Assembly: GCF_000429465.1 (NCBI RefSeq)
Contig: NZ_AUBX01000015.1
Coordinates: 186,001 to 250,000, forward strand
Length of the DNA: 64,000 nt
Reading direction: 5' to 3'
From: Algoriphagus vanfongensis DSM 17529
GTDB lineage: Bacteria; Bacteroidota; Bacteroidia; Cytophagales; Cyclobacteriaceae
The position numbers were made by a program, and so were the translations under genes. Positions within the stretch are counted from its first letter, which is position 1. Each line of letters begins with the position of its first letter. Of the stretch, positions 1 to 8,268 are shown piece by piece. Below the pieces are notes generated by a model, which was not told the origin of the DNA, did no database searches, and saw nothing but the letters and a program-made list of their open reading frames with translations.

Positions 1-33
1 TAAATACTCAATTCTGCTACCACCCAAAAAAAT

Positions 34-62
34 AAACCGAGCTAGAAATTCTAACTCGGTTT
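34..62 (-). terminator. Rho-independent terminator of the DUF4382 lipoprotein gene
   Basis: An 8-bp stem (34-41 with 55-62) encloses a smaller inner stem (43-47 with 49-53). Read on the minus strand, the stem is followed by a T-rich run (complement of the A-run at 26-33). It lies 30 bp past the stop codon of the leftward gene that ends at 93. Confidence 0.7.
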
Positions 63-92
63 TAAATTCATCTCAGAACAATTCTGATTGAA

Positions 93-923
93 TTATATCT
101 CTTCTAAAACAATAGGGTCCACTACGGTCATTCCATCATCATCTACTTCCACTCCATCCAGGATTACAGGATGGTAGTTTTCATTTGGCTTGATAGTCAG
201 AGAATAAATCCCCTCTTCCAGTCCCTGGATTTTAAAATTCCCGTTTTCATCTACATAGGTGGTGAAAGTTTCTCCATTTCTGCTGGCTGTCACCATGATC
301 TGCTGCGCATCCTGGGGCAATACCTGTCCAGAAATCCCTGCAGCTTCTACCATATAAGCTCTCAAAACTGGCTTCAAATTGATATTTCCTGAATTTCCGG
401 CAATTACGATTGATTTAGCCACGTCGAAGTCGATAATCAAATCATAGCTCTGGCCCGCTTCGATGTCTTGATCGATTTTGATTTTCAGCCCACTCTGTTG
501 CGCGCTGGGAGTTTTCAGATAAAATTCTTCCCCACCGATGACCACATAATTATTGGTTCCCAGCAACAGGCGAAACTGATCGATTTCTCCTTCGTCGAAA
601 TAATGGCTTCCCAAATGCAGTGAATTGTTCCCAGTCAAATCAAGTAGATTGACCATCTGGCTTCCTTCTTCATAAGGAATCTCTACCCATGAAGAATCAT
701 CTTCGTCATCTGAATCATCATCATCGACGATGTCATCGTCATCCATTTTGACCCGAATGGCCAAAACCTCCACCCAGACTGCTTCAAAATCCCCTGGAGC
801 ATCGACAAGGTAAAAGTTGACCTGAGCCTTGTTTTCTCTATCTTCAGGCTGATCATTGAAATCACAGGAAACAGCCACCAAGGCTACCAGTGCAATCAGA
901 AAACTTGAAATATACTTATTCAT
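93..923 (-). CDS. DUF4382 domain lipoprotein with carboxypeptidase-regulatory-like C-terminus
   Basis: The product is a 276-residue predicted lipoprotein. A signal peptide ends in the lipobox VAVSC with Cys20. Residues ~33-195 match the DUF4382 pattern, beginning with VNFYLVDAPGDFEAVWVEV. Residues ~196-276 look like a carboxypeptidase-regulatory-like beta-sandwich (ISGQVLP...YVDENGNFKIQGLEEGIYSL), a fold often found on Bacteroidota surface proteins. Residues 61-76 are almost all Asp/Glu inside the DUF4382 domain, which could be a divalent-cation-binding or flexible loop. The molecular function of DUF4382 is unknown. The gene is monocistronic, with a terminator just downstream and dgt divergent on the other side. 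The family assignment is from recognised motifs; location in the outer membrane is inferred. Confidence 0.85.
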   Translation of the reverse strand: MNKYISSFLIALVALVAVSCDFNDQPEDRENKAQVNFYLVDAPGDFEAVWVEVLAIRVKMDDDDIVDDDDSDDEDDSSWVEIPYEEGSQMVNLLDLTGNNSLHLGSHYFDEGEIDQFRLLLGTNNYVVIGGEEFYLKTPSAQQSGLKIKIDQDIEAGQSYDLIIDFDVAKSIVIAGNSGNINLKPVLRAYMVEAAGISGQVLPQDAQQIMVTASRNGETFTTYVDENGNFKIQGLEEGIYSLTIKPNENYHPVILDGVEVDDDGMTVVDPIVLEEI

Positions 924-1024
924 AAAATTGAGGTTGATACTGAATGCCTACATCCAAGCACTGTGCCACAATCTAAATCACGATTTTTTGGGGATTTTCT
1001 CTGAGAGCCTTCTTATTTTTGGGG

Positions 1025-2371
1025 ATGATGAAATGGGAAAGACTTCTCTCACGTGGGAGATTTGGCGACAAACCGGGGTTTATCCCCACACAAGCAACCA
1101 GAAGTGAATTTGAAGTCGACTATGACCGCATTATTTTTTCTGCACCTTTCAGAAATCTTCAGGACAAAACCCAGGTTTTTCCTTTGCCAGATCAGGCCTT
1201 TGTCCATACTCGATTGACTCACAGTTTGGAGGTGTCTTCTGTCGGGAGATCTCTGGGCAAAGCTGCTGGAGAATACTTACTACAGAAATATTCCAATCTG
1301 GAAAAAACTGGTGTCACCCCTTCAGAAATTGGCGGAATCGTGGCCGCAGCGGCATTGACCCATGATATCGGCAATCCACCATTTGGACATGCGGGAGAGG
1401 AAGCCATCTCTGATTTTTTCAAATTTCACGATTTTGGTAAGGTCTGGGAAAAACACATCCGATCTGAGCAGTGGGCAGATCTCTGCAATTTTGAAGGAAA
1501 TGCACAGGGGTTTCGAATGCTCGTTTCCAAACAATTCGGGCTGAATCTGACCTATGCTACCCTGGCAGCTTTTACCAAATATCCCCGTCCAAGCTTTATT
1601 TCCCACCGGGATTTTGCCAGAAGAAGTCAAAAGAAATTTGGTTTTTTTATCAACCAGCTCACAGATTTTGAGCAAATGGCGGCATTCTTGGGATTAGAAA
1701 AATCCAGTGATGAGTGCTGGTATCGCCACCCATTGGCTTTTCTTGTAGAGGCGGCTGATGATATTTGCTACAGCATCATAGATCTGGAGGATGGATGTAC
1801 GATGGGCTTGGTTTCATTTGAAGAGACTGTTTCACTTTTGGCACCGATCCTTCAAGATAGATTTGATCCCGAGAAACTGAAAAATCGCACCAATGCTCAA
1901 AATTTGGGCGCTTTGCGCGCTCTTGCTATCGGACAATTGATTCAGGAGACTGTAGAAGCCTTTGCGCATTATGAGGAAAGCATGTGCAAGGGAAATTTTG
2001 ACAAAGCTCTGACGGATATCATCCCTTCGGCCAAGTTTCTTCAGAAAATCACGGAGGTATCTGTCCAAAAAATCTATAGATCCAAGATTGTATTGGAAAA
2101 GGAAGCTGCCGGTTTTCAGGTTTTGGAAGGCTTACTTTCGGTATTTTCCCGTGCACTTTATCATCAATTTTATGCTCCAGATCGCTTCTCAGGCCAAGAT
2201 AAAAGCATTTTGAGGCTTTTACCGGAGGATTTTCCTCTTAAAGGCTGGGGAGAAGAAGTCAATCCTTATCCACTGATCCGGACACTCGTGGATCACATCT
2301 CTGGCATGACAGACAAATACGCTCTCAATCTATATCGAAGGGTCAAAGGGATTTCATTTCCAGGAAGCTAA
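1025..2371 (+). CDS. dgt: deoxyguanosinetriphosphate triphosphohydrolase (dGTPase)
   Basis: An HD-superfamily hydrolase that cleaves dGTP (and related dNTPs) to deoxynucleoside and tripolyphosphate, acting in the cytosol in nucleotide-pool control. The N-terminus KWERLLSRGRFGDKP is characteristic of the family. The metal-binding residues are visible: RLTH (His66), LTHDIGNPPFGH (His113-Asp114) and VEAADDICYS (Asp245/246). The longest frame begins at a TTG (1019). I prefer ATG 1025 (or ATG 1028), because related proteins start right at the M-x-W-E-x-L-L motif. The protein of ~448 residues is normal length for the Bacteroidota type. The stop codon lies inside the loop of its own terminator. There are no obvious operon partners; the AsmA-like gene follows after 100 bp. 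Confidence 0.95.
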   Translation: MMKWERLLSRGRFGDKPGFIPTQATRSEFEVDYDRIIFSAPFRNLQDKTQVFPLPDQAFVHTRLTHSLEVSSVGRSLGKAAGEYLLQKYSNLEKTGVTPSEIGGIVAAAALTHDIGNPPFGHAGEEAISDFFKFHDFGKVWEKHIRSEQWADLCNFEGNAQGFRMLVSKQFGLNLTYATLAAFTKYPRPSFISHRDFARRSQKKFGFFINQLTDFEQMAAFLGLEKSSDECWYRHPLAFLVEAADDICYSIIDLEDGCTMGLVSFEETVSLLAPILQDRFDPEKLKNRTNAQNLGALRALAIGQLIQETVEAFAHYEESMCKGNFDKALTDIIPSAKFLQKITEVSVQKIYRSKIVLEKEAAGFQVLEGLLSVFSRALYHQFYAPDRFSGQDKSILRLLPEDFPLKGWGEEVNPYPLIRTLVDHISGMTDKYALNLYRRVKGISFPGS

Positions 2372-2390
2372 TCAAGCTTCCTTTTTTTTT
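2362..2390 (+). terminator. Rho-independent terminator of dgt
   Basis: An 8-bp stem (2362-2369 with 2375-2382) with a 5-nt loop is followed by a run of nine T. The TAA stop codon of dgt (2369-2371) lies at the stem/loop boundary, so termination is coupled directly to the end of the gene. Confidence 0.85.
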
Positions 2391-2471
2391 GGAAAAATTA
2401 TTGATCAACTACTCCTTGATCTTGAATCAATTACTACTGGTATCCGTAAATGATGCCGAATAAGCTAGACC

Positions 2472-5400
2472 ATGAAAAAAGCCCTATATATTACGCTGGG
2501 AGTTATTTTCTTTCTCCTCATCAGCGCTGTCGCTGTTCCTTTTCTTTTCAAAGACCAAATCATCCAGCGGATCAATCGCGAACTAGATAATTCACTCAAC
2601 GCTCAAGTGTACTACGATCCCGACGAGATCTCTATCAGTCTTTTGAGACACTTCCCAAATGTAAGTGCGACCATAGGAGATTTTGGCATTGTGGGAAAAG
2701 ATGAGTTTGCGGCAGATACTTTGATTCAAGTAGATGAACTCGATCTTGCTTTCAATCTCAAATCCATCATTTTTGATGATACTCCTTCACTTACAGCCTT
2801 GAGCCTGATCGGAGGGGACTTATATATCAAAGTTTTGGAGGATGGTAGAGCCAACTATGATATTGTCAAAGAAGATAGCACTCAAAGTACGGAAGCATCC
2901 GAATCCTCCTTCCAGCTAGGCATAGAATCGATCGAACTTGACAAGGTCAATCTTATTTACGATGACCGACAAATGCAATTTGCCATGGCCTTGGCAGAGA
3001 TTTCAGCCAAAGGATCAGGGGATTTCGCACTTGATGTGTATGATTTGCCGCTGCAGGTCGAGGCTACGATTGCTGACTTAGCTTATGAGGGAGTTCATTA
3101 CCTGACCAACAAGAAATTTGAAGGAGAAACCACCCTGCAAGTCAATCTGAACCAGATGAAATTCACCTTGACAGAAGGTACTTTTGGATTGAACGACTTC
3201 TATTTTGGATTAGATGGATACTTGGCGTTGCCGGAAGATGGGATGGATATGGATTTTAGTTTTGCTGCCAGCGATTCAGAATTTAAAAGCATTTTGTCCC
3301 TTGTACCCGGTATCTATACAGAGTCATTTTCTTCCGTAAAAACTTCCGGAACTATGGCTTTTGATGGATATGTCAAAGGTCGCTATTCAGAAACTCAACT
3401 TCCGACATTTGCCATCAATCTAAAAGTCGAAGATGGAATGTTTCAATACCCAGACCTTCCAAAACCGGTACAGGCCATCAATTTGCAACTTCAAGCAAAA
3501 AATGAAACCTCTGAGCTGGAAAATACAAGTTTGGACATTCCCACATTTTCTTTAAAGTTTGGCAGCAATCCGATTTCAGGCAATTTCCATTTGGCCAATC
3601 TCCGCGACTATGAGATGGAAGGGCAGCTTGTAGGTAAACTCAATTTGCAGGAATTGACTTCCATTTTTCCGATCGAAGGGACAGAGCTAGCTGGGATTTT
3701 AGATCTCAATGCCGAAGCAAAAGGTCGCTATGACTCTGCCAATCATATTCTTCCAGCGATCACAGCCAAAATGGCTTTAGCAAACGGATATGCCAAAAAC
3801 ACTGCCTATCCTACTGCTCTTGAAGATATCCACGCCACTGCCATGATCAGCAGTAGCAGTGGACAAATGAAGGATTTTGTCGCCGATTTTCCAGACTTCG
3901 GTTTCGAGCTAGAAGGTGAGGAAATCTCCGGAAAGATGAGAATCGAAGATTTCGAAGCCCTCAATTGGGATGGAGCTCTGACTGGAGCGGTGGATCTGGA
4001 AAAAATCATGACGATTTTCCCGATCGAAAACACTCAGCTCAAAGGCAAGATCCAAGCAGATATCAAGACTGCTGGATCCTATCAAGCCGTAGAGCAAAAG
4101 CAATATGGAAAGCTAAATACATCCGGAACGATGCAGGTGCAGGATTTTTTCTTCCAATCTCAAGATTATCCTCAGGGAGTCGCTATTACTAAAGCAAATG
4201 CTTCATTCAGTCCTGCGCAAGCTAGCTTGAACGAACTGGATGCAAAACTAGGCAAGAGTCCCCTGCAGGCGAGTGGTTCGCTCAGCAACTATATGGATTA
4301 CTTACTTTCCGATGCAGGTGTGCTCAAGGGACAATTGGACTTGAAGTCTAGCCATTTCGATGTCAATGAGTGGATGACAGAAAGTAGTACTGGATCAGAT
4401 ACCAGTAGCATGGAAGTCTTGGCATTGCCAGACAATATTGATTTCACCATGGCGGTAGCAGCTGATGAAGTACTCTATGACAATCTCAATCTGAAAGAGG
4501 TGAGGGGAAAAATGACCTTAAGAAATGGAGTTTTGACCTTCTCTGATGCCGGAATGAAGACACTCGATGGAAGAATCACCCTCAACGGGAACTACGATCC
4601 TCGTGATCTTGCAAATCCGAAATTTGATATGAAGCTGGATATCTCAGAGCTTAGTATTGCCAAGGCATTCCAATCATTGACCACCGTCAAAGCTTTTGCA
4701 CCGATCGCTCAGGATATTACTGGGAGATTCAATTCCCAATTGGAATTCTCAGGATTGTTGGGTTCTGACATGATGCCTGTTCTTTCATCCCTCGATGTCA
4801 ATGGGATTTTGGCAGTGCTGGACGCAGCGCTGAAAGAAAGCAAGATGCTACAATCAGTAACTAGCCTCACCAAACTGCCATCAGGAAGTTCACTTCAATT
4901 CAAGGATCTGAAGATTCCGGTACATATCGAAGATGGAATCATGGAGGTTCAGCCTTTTGATGTCAAGCTTTGGGACTATCAGACTCGGGTGCAAGGTAGT
5001 GCGGGATTTGATGGATCGATCAATTACCTCCTCAATATGCAAGTGCCCGCAGGTAAATTTGGAGGTCAAGCCAATGCATTATTGGCTAGCATAGCCGGAA
5101 CACAGGCCAATGAATCCACCATCATTCCTCTGGCAATCAATCTAAGTGGAACTTATAAATCCCCCAAAGTGAGTCTAGCTGGAGGCAATAGTATAGAAAA
5201 TCTACTCAGCAATGCTCTTCAATCGCGACTGGAATCAGAAAAACAAAATCTAACGGCAGAAGCTCAAAAGCAATTTGATGCCGCACAGGATAGCATCAAA
5301 CAGGAGCTGAAAGTCAAAGCTCAGGCTTTCCAGGATTCAGTGAAAAAAGAGCTGGAGAAAAAATCAGCTGAAAGCGGGGAAAAAGTAGTGGAAGAGGCCA

Positions 5401-5474
5401 AAAATCTACTGAAAGGAATTCTCAAAAGCAGTACCCTAACTAAAAAGGATACGACAGTAAAGAAGGATAATTAG
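2472..5474 (+). CDS. AsmA-like envelope protein (1000 aa)
   Basis: A large protein with one N-terminal membrane segment (residues ~5-26) and a long periplasmic part built of repeated beta-rich units. The pattern VDLEKIMTIFPIENTQLKGKI / LNLQELTSIFPIEGTELAGIL recurs, and residues ~650-880 match the AsmA C-terminal region (LDGRITLNGNYDPRDLANPKFDMKLDI). AsmA/TamB-like proteins form beta-groove structures that are thought to help outer-membrane biogenesis or lipid transfer. Residues ~905-1000 are Lys/Glu/Gln-rich and probably helical or coiled coil. The gene is flanked upstream by dgt and closed by a strong terminator. I infer an envelope-maintenance role from the family; the exact substrate cannot be told. 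Confidence 0.85.
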   Translation: MKKALYITLGVIFFLLISAVAVPFLFKDQIIQRINRELDNSLNAQVYYDPDEISISLLRHFPNVSATIGDFGIVGKDEFAADTLIQVDELDLAFNLKSIIFDDTPSLTALSLIGGDLYIKVLEDGRANYDIVKEDSTQSTEASESSFQLGIESIELDKVNLIYDDRQMQFAMALAEISAKGSGDFALDVYDLPLQVEATIADLAYEGVHYLTNKKFEGETTLQVNLNQMKFTLTEGTFGLNDFYFGLDGYLALPEDGMDMDFSFAASDSEFKSILSLVPGIYTESFSSVKTSGTMAFDGYVKGRYSETQLPTFAINLKVEDGMFQYPDLPKPVQAINLQLQAKNETSELENTSLDIPTFSLKFGSNPISGNFHLANLRDYEMEGQLVGKLNLQELTSIFPIEGTELAGILDLNAEAKGRYDSANHILPAITAKMALANGYAKNTAYPTALEDIHATAMISSSSGQMKDFVADFPDFGFELEGEEISGKMRIEDFEALNWDGALTGAVDLEKIMTIFPIENTQLKGKIQADIKTAGSYQAVEQKQYGKLNTSGTMQVQDFFFQSQDYPQGVAITKANASFSPAQASLNELDAKLGKSPLQASGSLSNYMDYLLSDAGVLKGQLDLKSSHFDVNEWMTESSTGSDTSSMEVLALPDNIDFTMAVAADEVLYDNLNLKEVRGKMTLRNGVLTFSDAGMKTLDGRITLNGNYDPRDLANPKFDMKLDISELSIAKAFQSLTTVKAFAPIAQDITGRFNSQLEFSGLLGSDMMPVLSSLDVNGILAVLDAALKESKMLQSVTSLTKLPSGSSLQFKDLKIPVHIEDGIMEVQPFDVKLWDYQTRVQGSAGFDGSINYLLNMQVPAGKFGGQANALLASIAGTQANESTIIPLAINLSGTYKSPKVSLAGGNSIENLLSNALQSRLESEKQNLTAEAQKQFDAAQDSIKQELKVKAQAFQDSVKKELEKKSAESGEKVVEEAKNLLKGILKSSTLTKKDTTVKKDN

Positions 5475-5507
5475 ACAAAATCATGAGGATAAGTCTCTAG
5501 GTTAGAT

Positions 5508-5540
5508 GGTTTGGGATTTTGAATCCCAAACCGCCTTTTT
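5508..5540 (+). terminator. Rho-independent terminator of the AsmA-like gene
   Basis: A perfect 11-bp stem (5508-5518 with 5522-5532) with a 3-nt loop is followed by GCCTTTTT. It is 34 bp beyond the stop codon of the rightward AsmA-like gene. Confidence 0.9.
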
Positions 5541-5554
5541 AGAATTTTAATCCA

Positions 5555-5600
5555 CTTCAAATAATGTCTTTGGACTTTAGTCCAAAGACATTATTTGAAG
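5555..5600. repeat. Perfect 22-bp inverted repeat with 2-nt spacer
   Basis: Bases 5555-5576 are the exact reverse complement of 5579-5600, separated only by TT. There is no T-run on either side, so it is not a standard intrinsic terminator. It lies between two convergent genes, just after one terminator. Confidence 0.9.
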
Positions 5601-5624
5601 CATTTGATTGCCCTCTGGTTTTAT

Positions 5625-5650
5625 TAGGTAGCCAAGTTTTAGACTACCTA
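5625..5650 (-). terminator. Weak hairpin at the end of the alpha/beta hydrolase gene
   Basis: A 7-bp stem (5625-5631 with 5644-5650) and 12-nt loop lie 6 bp after the stop codon of the leftward gene. On the minus strand it is followed only by ATAAAACC, so a terminator role is possible but not strong. Confidence 0.35.
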
Positions 5651-5656
5651 GAATTC

Positions 5657-8077
5657 TTATAGCTCCACCAACTCGATCTTTTTGCTGAAACCTACTTTGT
5701 CCAAGACAATCACTCCCTGATTCATTTGGTCAAAAACATACCTGATTTCAGAGATTTGGTAAGGGTTAAAATCTTGATTTTTGGTTTTCAAATGATCCAG
5801 CTCGAAAACATATTTTTGGAAGACTATCTCAGAGCTACCATCCCCATCCAAAAAATCTAGTTTCATCGTATGAACTTTGATCTGACGCTGCAAAGCCGAA
5901 AATTCACTCAACAAAAAAGAAACCTGATTTCCTGCCGAATCCGTCACCAGAATTCTTAGATCCAGAGGTTTTTCAGGCTCTTTTTCGTGATCCTCATTTT
6001 CCTCTGCTTCTTCCTCATCATCTTTGGAGTTATCCGAAATTTCTACCTCTTCCTCATCTTCTGACTCTTCCGCATTTTCATCCTCATCGGAAATCCACTT
6101 TCCTCCAGCTTTTGGATTGGAACTTTCTGTGGACTCTGCCATCTCGAAGACAAAAACAGAGGTGGAATCCAATTGGAATTTTCCTAAATCTGGAAAAATG
6201 GAATAAGAAGCGAATAAAGAATCAGCTACTACTTCATTTACTTTTTCCTCCTTCAAAGAATCGGCTATTTCATAATTCCATCCTAAAAAAACAGCTCTTG
6301 TTCCTTTTTTAGCATGCTTCAGATCTATTTCTCCCTCTCTCCAAACTTTAAGATTTTCTCCAGAAATCTTTCCTCCAAATCCCGTAGTGCTCACATCAAA
6401 ATCCGCATTGAAATCAGTTATATATCGGGTATTGGAATCTTCAAATTGGTTCAGATAAATCGTCTCAGGCAACCAGTCTTTTCCAGCTCTGGCATCCAAG
6501 AATAGAGGCAAATACTCCTTTTTGTCATTGAGCGTAATATCCAGAAAAGCCGAAATATAGACTTTCGCTATCTCTTGCTGGCTTTCCGCGTCCATTTGCT
6601 GCTCCAAATTGAGAAGTCCTTTTAAAGGATTTCCGGTATCATTACCTCCCCAAGAAGTATTGAACTGGCCATGATTGGCACCTTGGATGTACAAGCCTGT
6701 TTTGAAATGATAGGTACTGTCTTCAAATGTCACCCGTTCAAATTGCATGGAGCCCATAAAGGAAGTCACATCGGCATCCTGCGAACCATGGAAAACAAAG
6801 TAATCAATGTCTTTAATTTTGGTTCGTGTATTTCCGGGTTGATACTGCCCATCCACCGGAGCGATGGAAACAATGGATCGGATATTGAAATGATAGCCCA
6901 AAGGAATGGTCGCATCATCGGGATAAAAATCCAATTCATTGAGCATGGCGGCATGGGCGACAGCTTCACCTCCACGCGAATGCCCCATCAAGGAAATCCG
7001 GTCCATATCAACTTTACCCGCAAAAAGATGTTCATCCGCGACATTCCATCTCTCCCAAACTTTCAAATGCTCCAATAACAACCAGCCGCGGGCATCATTT
7101 TCTTTCTCCAAGCCTCCAAATAAATCCGACCAAGAGCCATTGATAAAGTTTTCATCCACAGACACCAGAATCATTCCGCGAGAAGCCAGTAATTCACCCA
7201 GATAATCATAGCCTGGATCTGAGAAATCCTGCATGGAGTGATTGCCATGAACCACCAAGACCAAAGGAAAAGGACCATCTCCTTTTGGATACCAAACTCT
7301 GCCATTGATCGGTAGGGATTTGGAATCAAATCCCCAATATTTCTCTCTCCACCAACCACCGATTCCATCCCAATTATCCAAAAAAGCCACCCCATTTACC
7401 GAATCTGTTTTGAAGGTCACATCCTCTCCAAATTCCGGTCTATGCTTATCCTTTCCACTTCCATAAGTCAGGGTCAAAACTTCATAAGAGCCTGATTTGG
7501 CAGGGGAATCTCCGGGAATCTGAGCTATAGCTACATTGGAATAAAGAGCGGTATTTTCGATTTGATCCATTTCTAATCCTCTCAAGGAATAGTAATAAAT
7601 GGTCAGGCTCAAACCGGCAAATCCCAAAAGTGCACCTAAAATGAAAATCACCTTTTTTGGTGTAGTCAATGGTCCAAAACCAGTTTTTGTACTAGTAAAC
7701 AAAGCTGCTCCCAGAAAAGAACACACTAAAATACTCCAGCCAATCAGCCTGATTTCTCCGAAGTAATTCATCAAAAACAAGGGGAATCCGATGAACAGAG
7801 CAATTTTATACCATTTTGGAACTTGAAAAATGAGCTTCAGAAGCCAAACCGAAAGAAAAGCAGCAAGTATAGTCGCTGCAGTCATCAACAGGCCCAAAAC
7901 AAAAATCCATGGATCTCGAATATTGAAAGCCGACAGAAGTGAATAAACTAGCATCAAGCCGATACTTCCTACCAATATGCCTACTGCAGCTCCTTTAATG
8001 GATGTTTGTCCAGGTTGGATCAAACGCAGTTTTCCTTGAATCCAGAATTTGGCTTGTTTTAATTTTTTCTTGATCAT
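5657..8077 (-). CDS. membrane-anchored alpha/beta hydrolase, chlorophyllase/lipase-like
   Basis: An 806-residue protein. The first ~170 residues hold about five hydrophobic segments (e.g. AAVGILVGSIGLMLVYSLLSA, IFVLGLLMTAATILAAFLSVWLL). Next is an alpha/beta-hydrolase domain with RVWYPKGDGPFPLVLVVHGNHS (oxyanion region), the nucleophile elbow GHSRGG (Ser at about residue 365) and a later SIAPVDGQY segment. This arrangement resembles chlorophyllase-like/PAF-acetylhydrolase-like lipases and dienelactone-type hydrolases; the substrate is unknown. Residues ~660-705 form a very acidic linker rich in Glu/Asp/Ser, followed by a further beta-rich C-terminal domain. An 11-bp inverted repeat begins right before the start codon. 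The hydrolase class is sure, the exact function is not. Confidence 0.8.
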   Translation of the reverse strand: MIKKKLKQAKFWIQGKLRLIQPGQTSIKGAAVGILVGSIGLMLVYSLLSAFNIRDPWIFVLGLLMTAATILAAFLSVWLLKLIFQVPKWYKIALFIGFPLFLMNYFGEIRLIGWSILVCSFLGAALFTSTKTGFGPLTTPKKVIFILGALLGFAGLSLTIYYYSLRGLEMDQIENTALYSNVAIAQIPGDSPAKSGSYEVLTLTYGSGKDKHRPEFGEDVTFKTDSVNGVAFLDNWDGIGGWWREKYWGFDSKSLPINGRVWYPKGDGPFPLVLVVHGNHSMQDFSDPGYDYLGELLASRGMILVSVDENFINGSWSDLFGGLEKENDARGWLLLEHLKVWERWNVADEHLFAGKVDMDRISLMGHSRGGEAVAHAAMLNELDFYPDDATIPLGYHFNIRSIVSIAPVDGQYQPGNTRTKIKDIDYFVFHGSQDADVTSFMGSMQFERVTFEDSTYHFKTGLYIQGANHGQFNTSWGGNDTGNPLKGLLNLEQQMDAESQQEIAKVYISAFLDITLNDKKEYLPLFLDARAGKDWLPETIYLNQFEDSNTRYITDFNADFDVSTTGFGGKISGENLKVWREGEIDLKHAKKGTRAVFLGWNYEIADSLKEEKVNEVVADSLFASYSIFPDLGKFQLDSTSVFVFEMAESTESSNPKAGGKWISDEDENAEESEDEEEVEISDNSKDDEEEAEENEDHEKEPEKPLDLRILVTDSAGNQVSFLLSEFSALQRQIKVHTMKLDFLDGDGSSEIVFQKYVFELDHLKTKNQDFNPYQISEIRYVFDQMNQGVIVLDKVGFSKKIELVEL

Positions 8078-8134
8078 TTTCAGTAGATGGGCTATAACAC
8101 TCTAAAAATTAACGAGTTCTCTAATCTACTGAAA
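8078..8134. repeat. 11-bp inverted repeat in the leader of the alpha/beta hydrolase gene
   Basis: TTTCAGTAGAT (8078-8088) is the exact reverse complement of 8124-8134. The left arm directly abuts the ATG of the leftward gene at 8077. If transcribed it would fold the start region into a stem; it could also be an operator. Confidence 0.6.
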
Positions 8135-8207
8135 TTAAAGGTTTTGCAAAGTCTAAATGAAATTAATCCAAGCCTCACCTTCAGTTTTTGACCTGATTAT
8201 TTTTGAA

Positions 8208-8243
8208 AACAAAAAAAGCCGCAATTCATCAAACTGCGGCTTT
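8208..8243 (-). terminator. Rho-independent terminator of the susC-susD operon
   Basis: A 9-bp stem AAAGCCGCA (8215-8223) pairs with 8235-8243 with an 11-nt loop. On the minus strand it ends in a seven-T run (complement of 8211-8217). It lies 25 bp past the susD-like stop codon. Confidence 0.9.
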
Positions 8244-8268
8244 CCTTAACACCAAAAGACCTTTTTAA

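Noticed and set aside
1046..1062. A CACGTG-centred palindrome inside the start of dgt, similar at first sight to the parS core
   Set aside because: The flanks read CTCTCACGTGGGAG and lack the GTT...AAC arms of parS; it is coding sequence.
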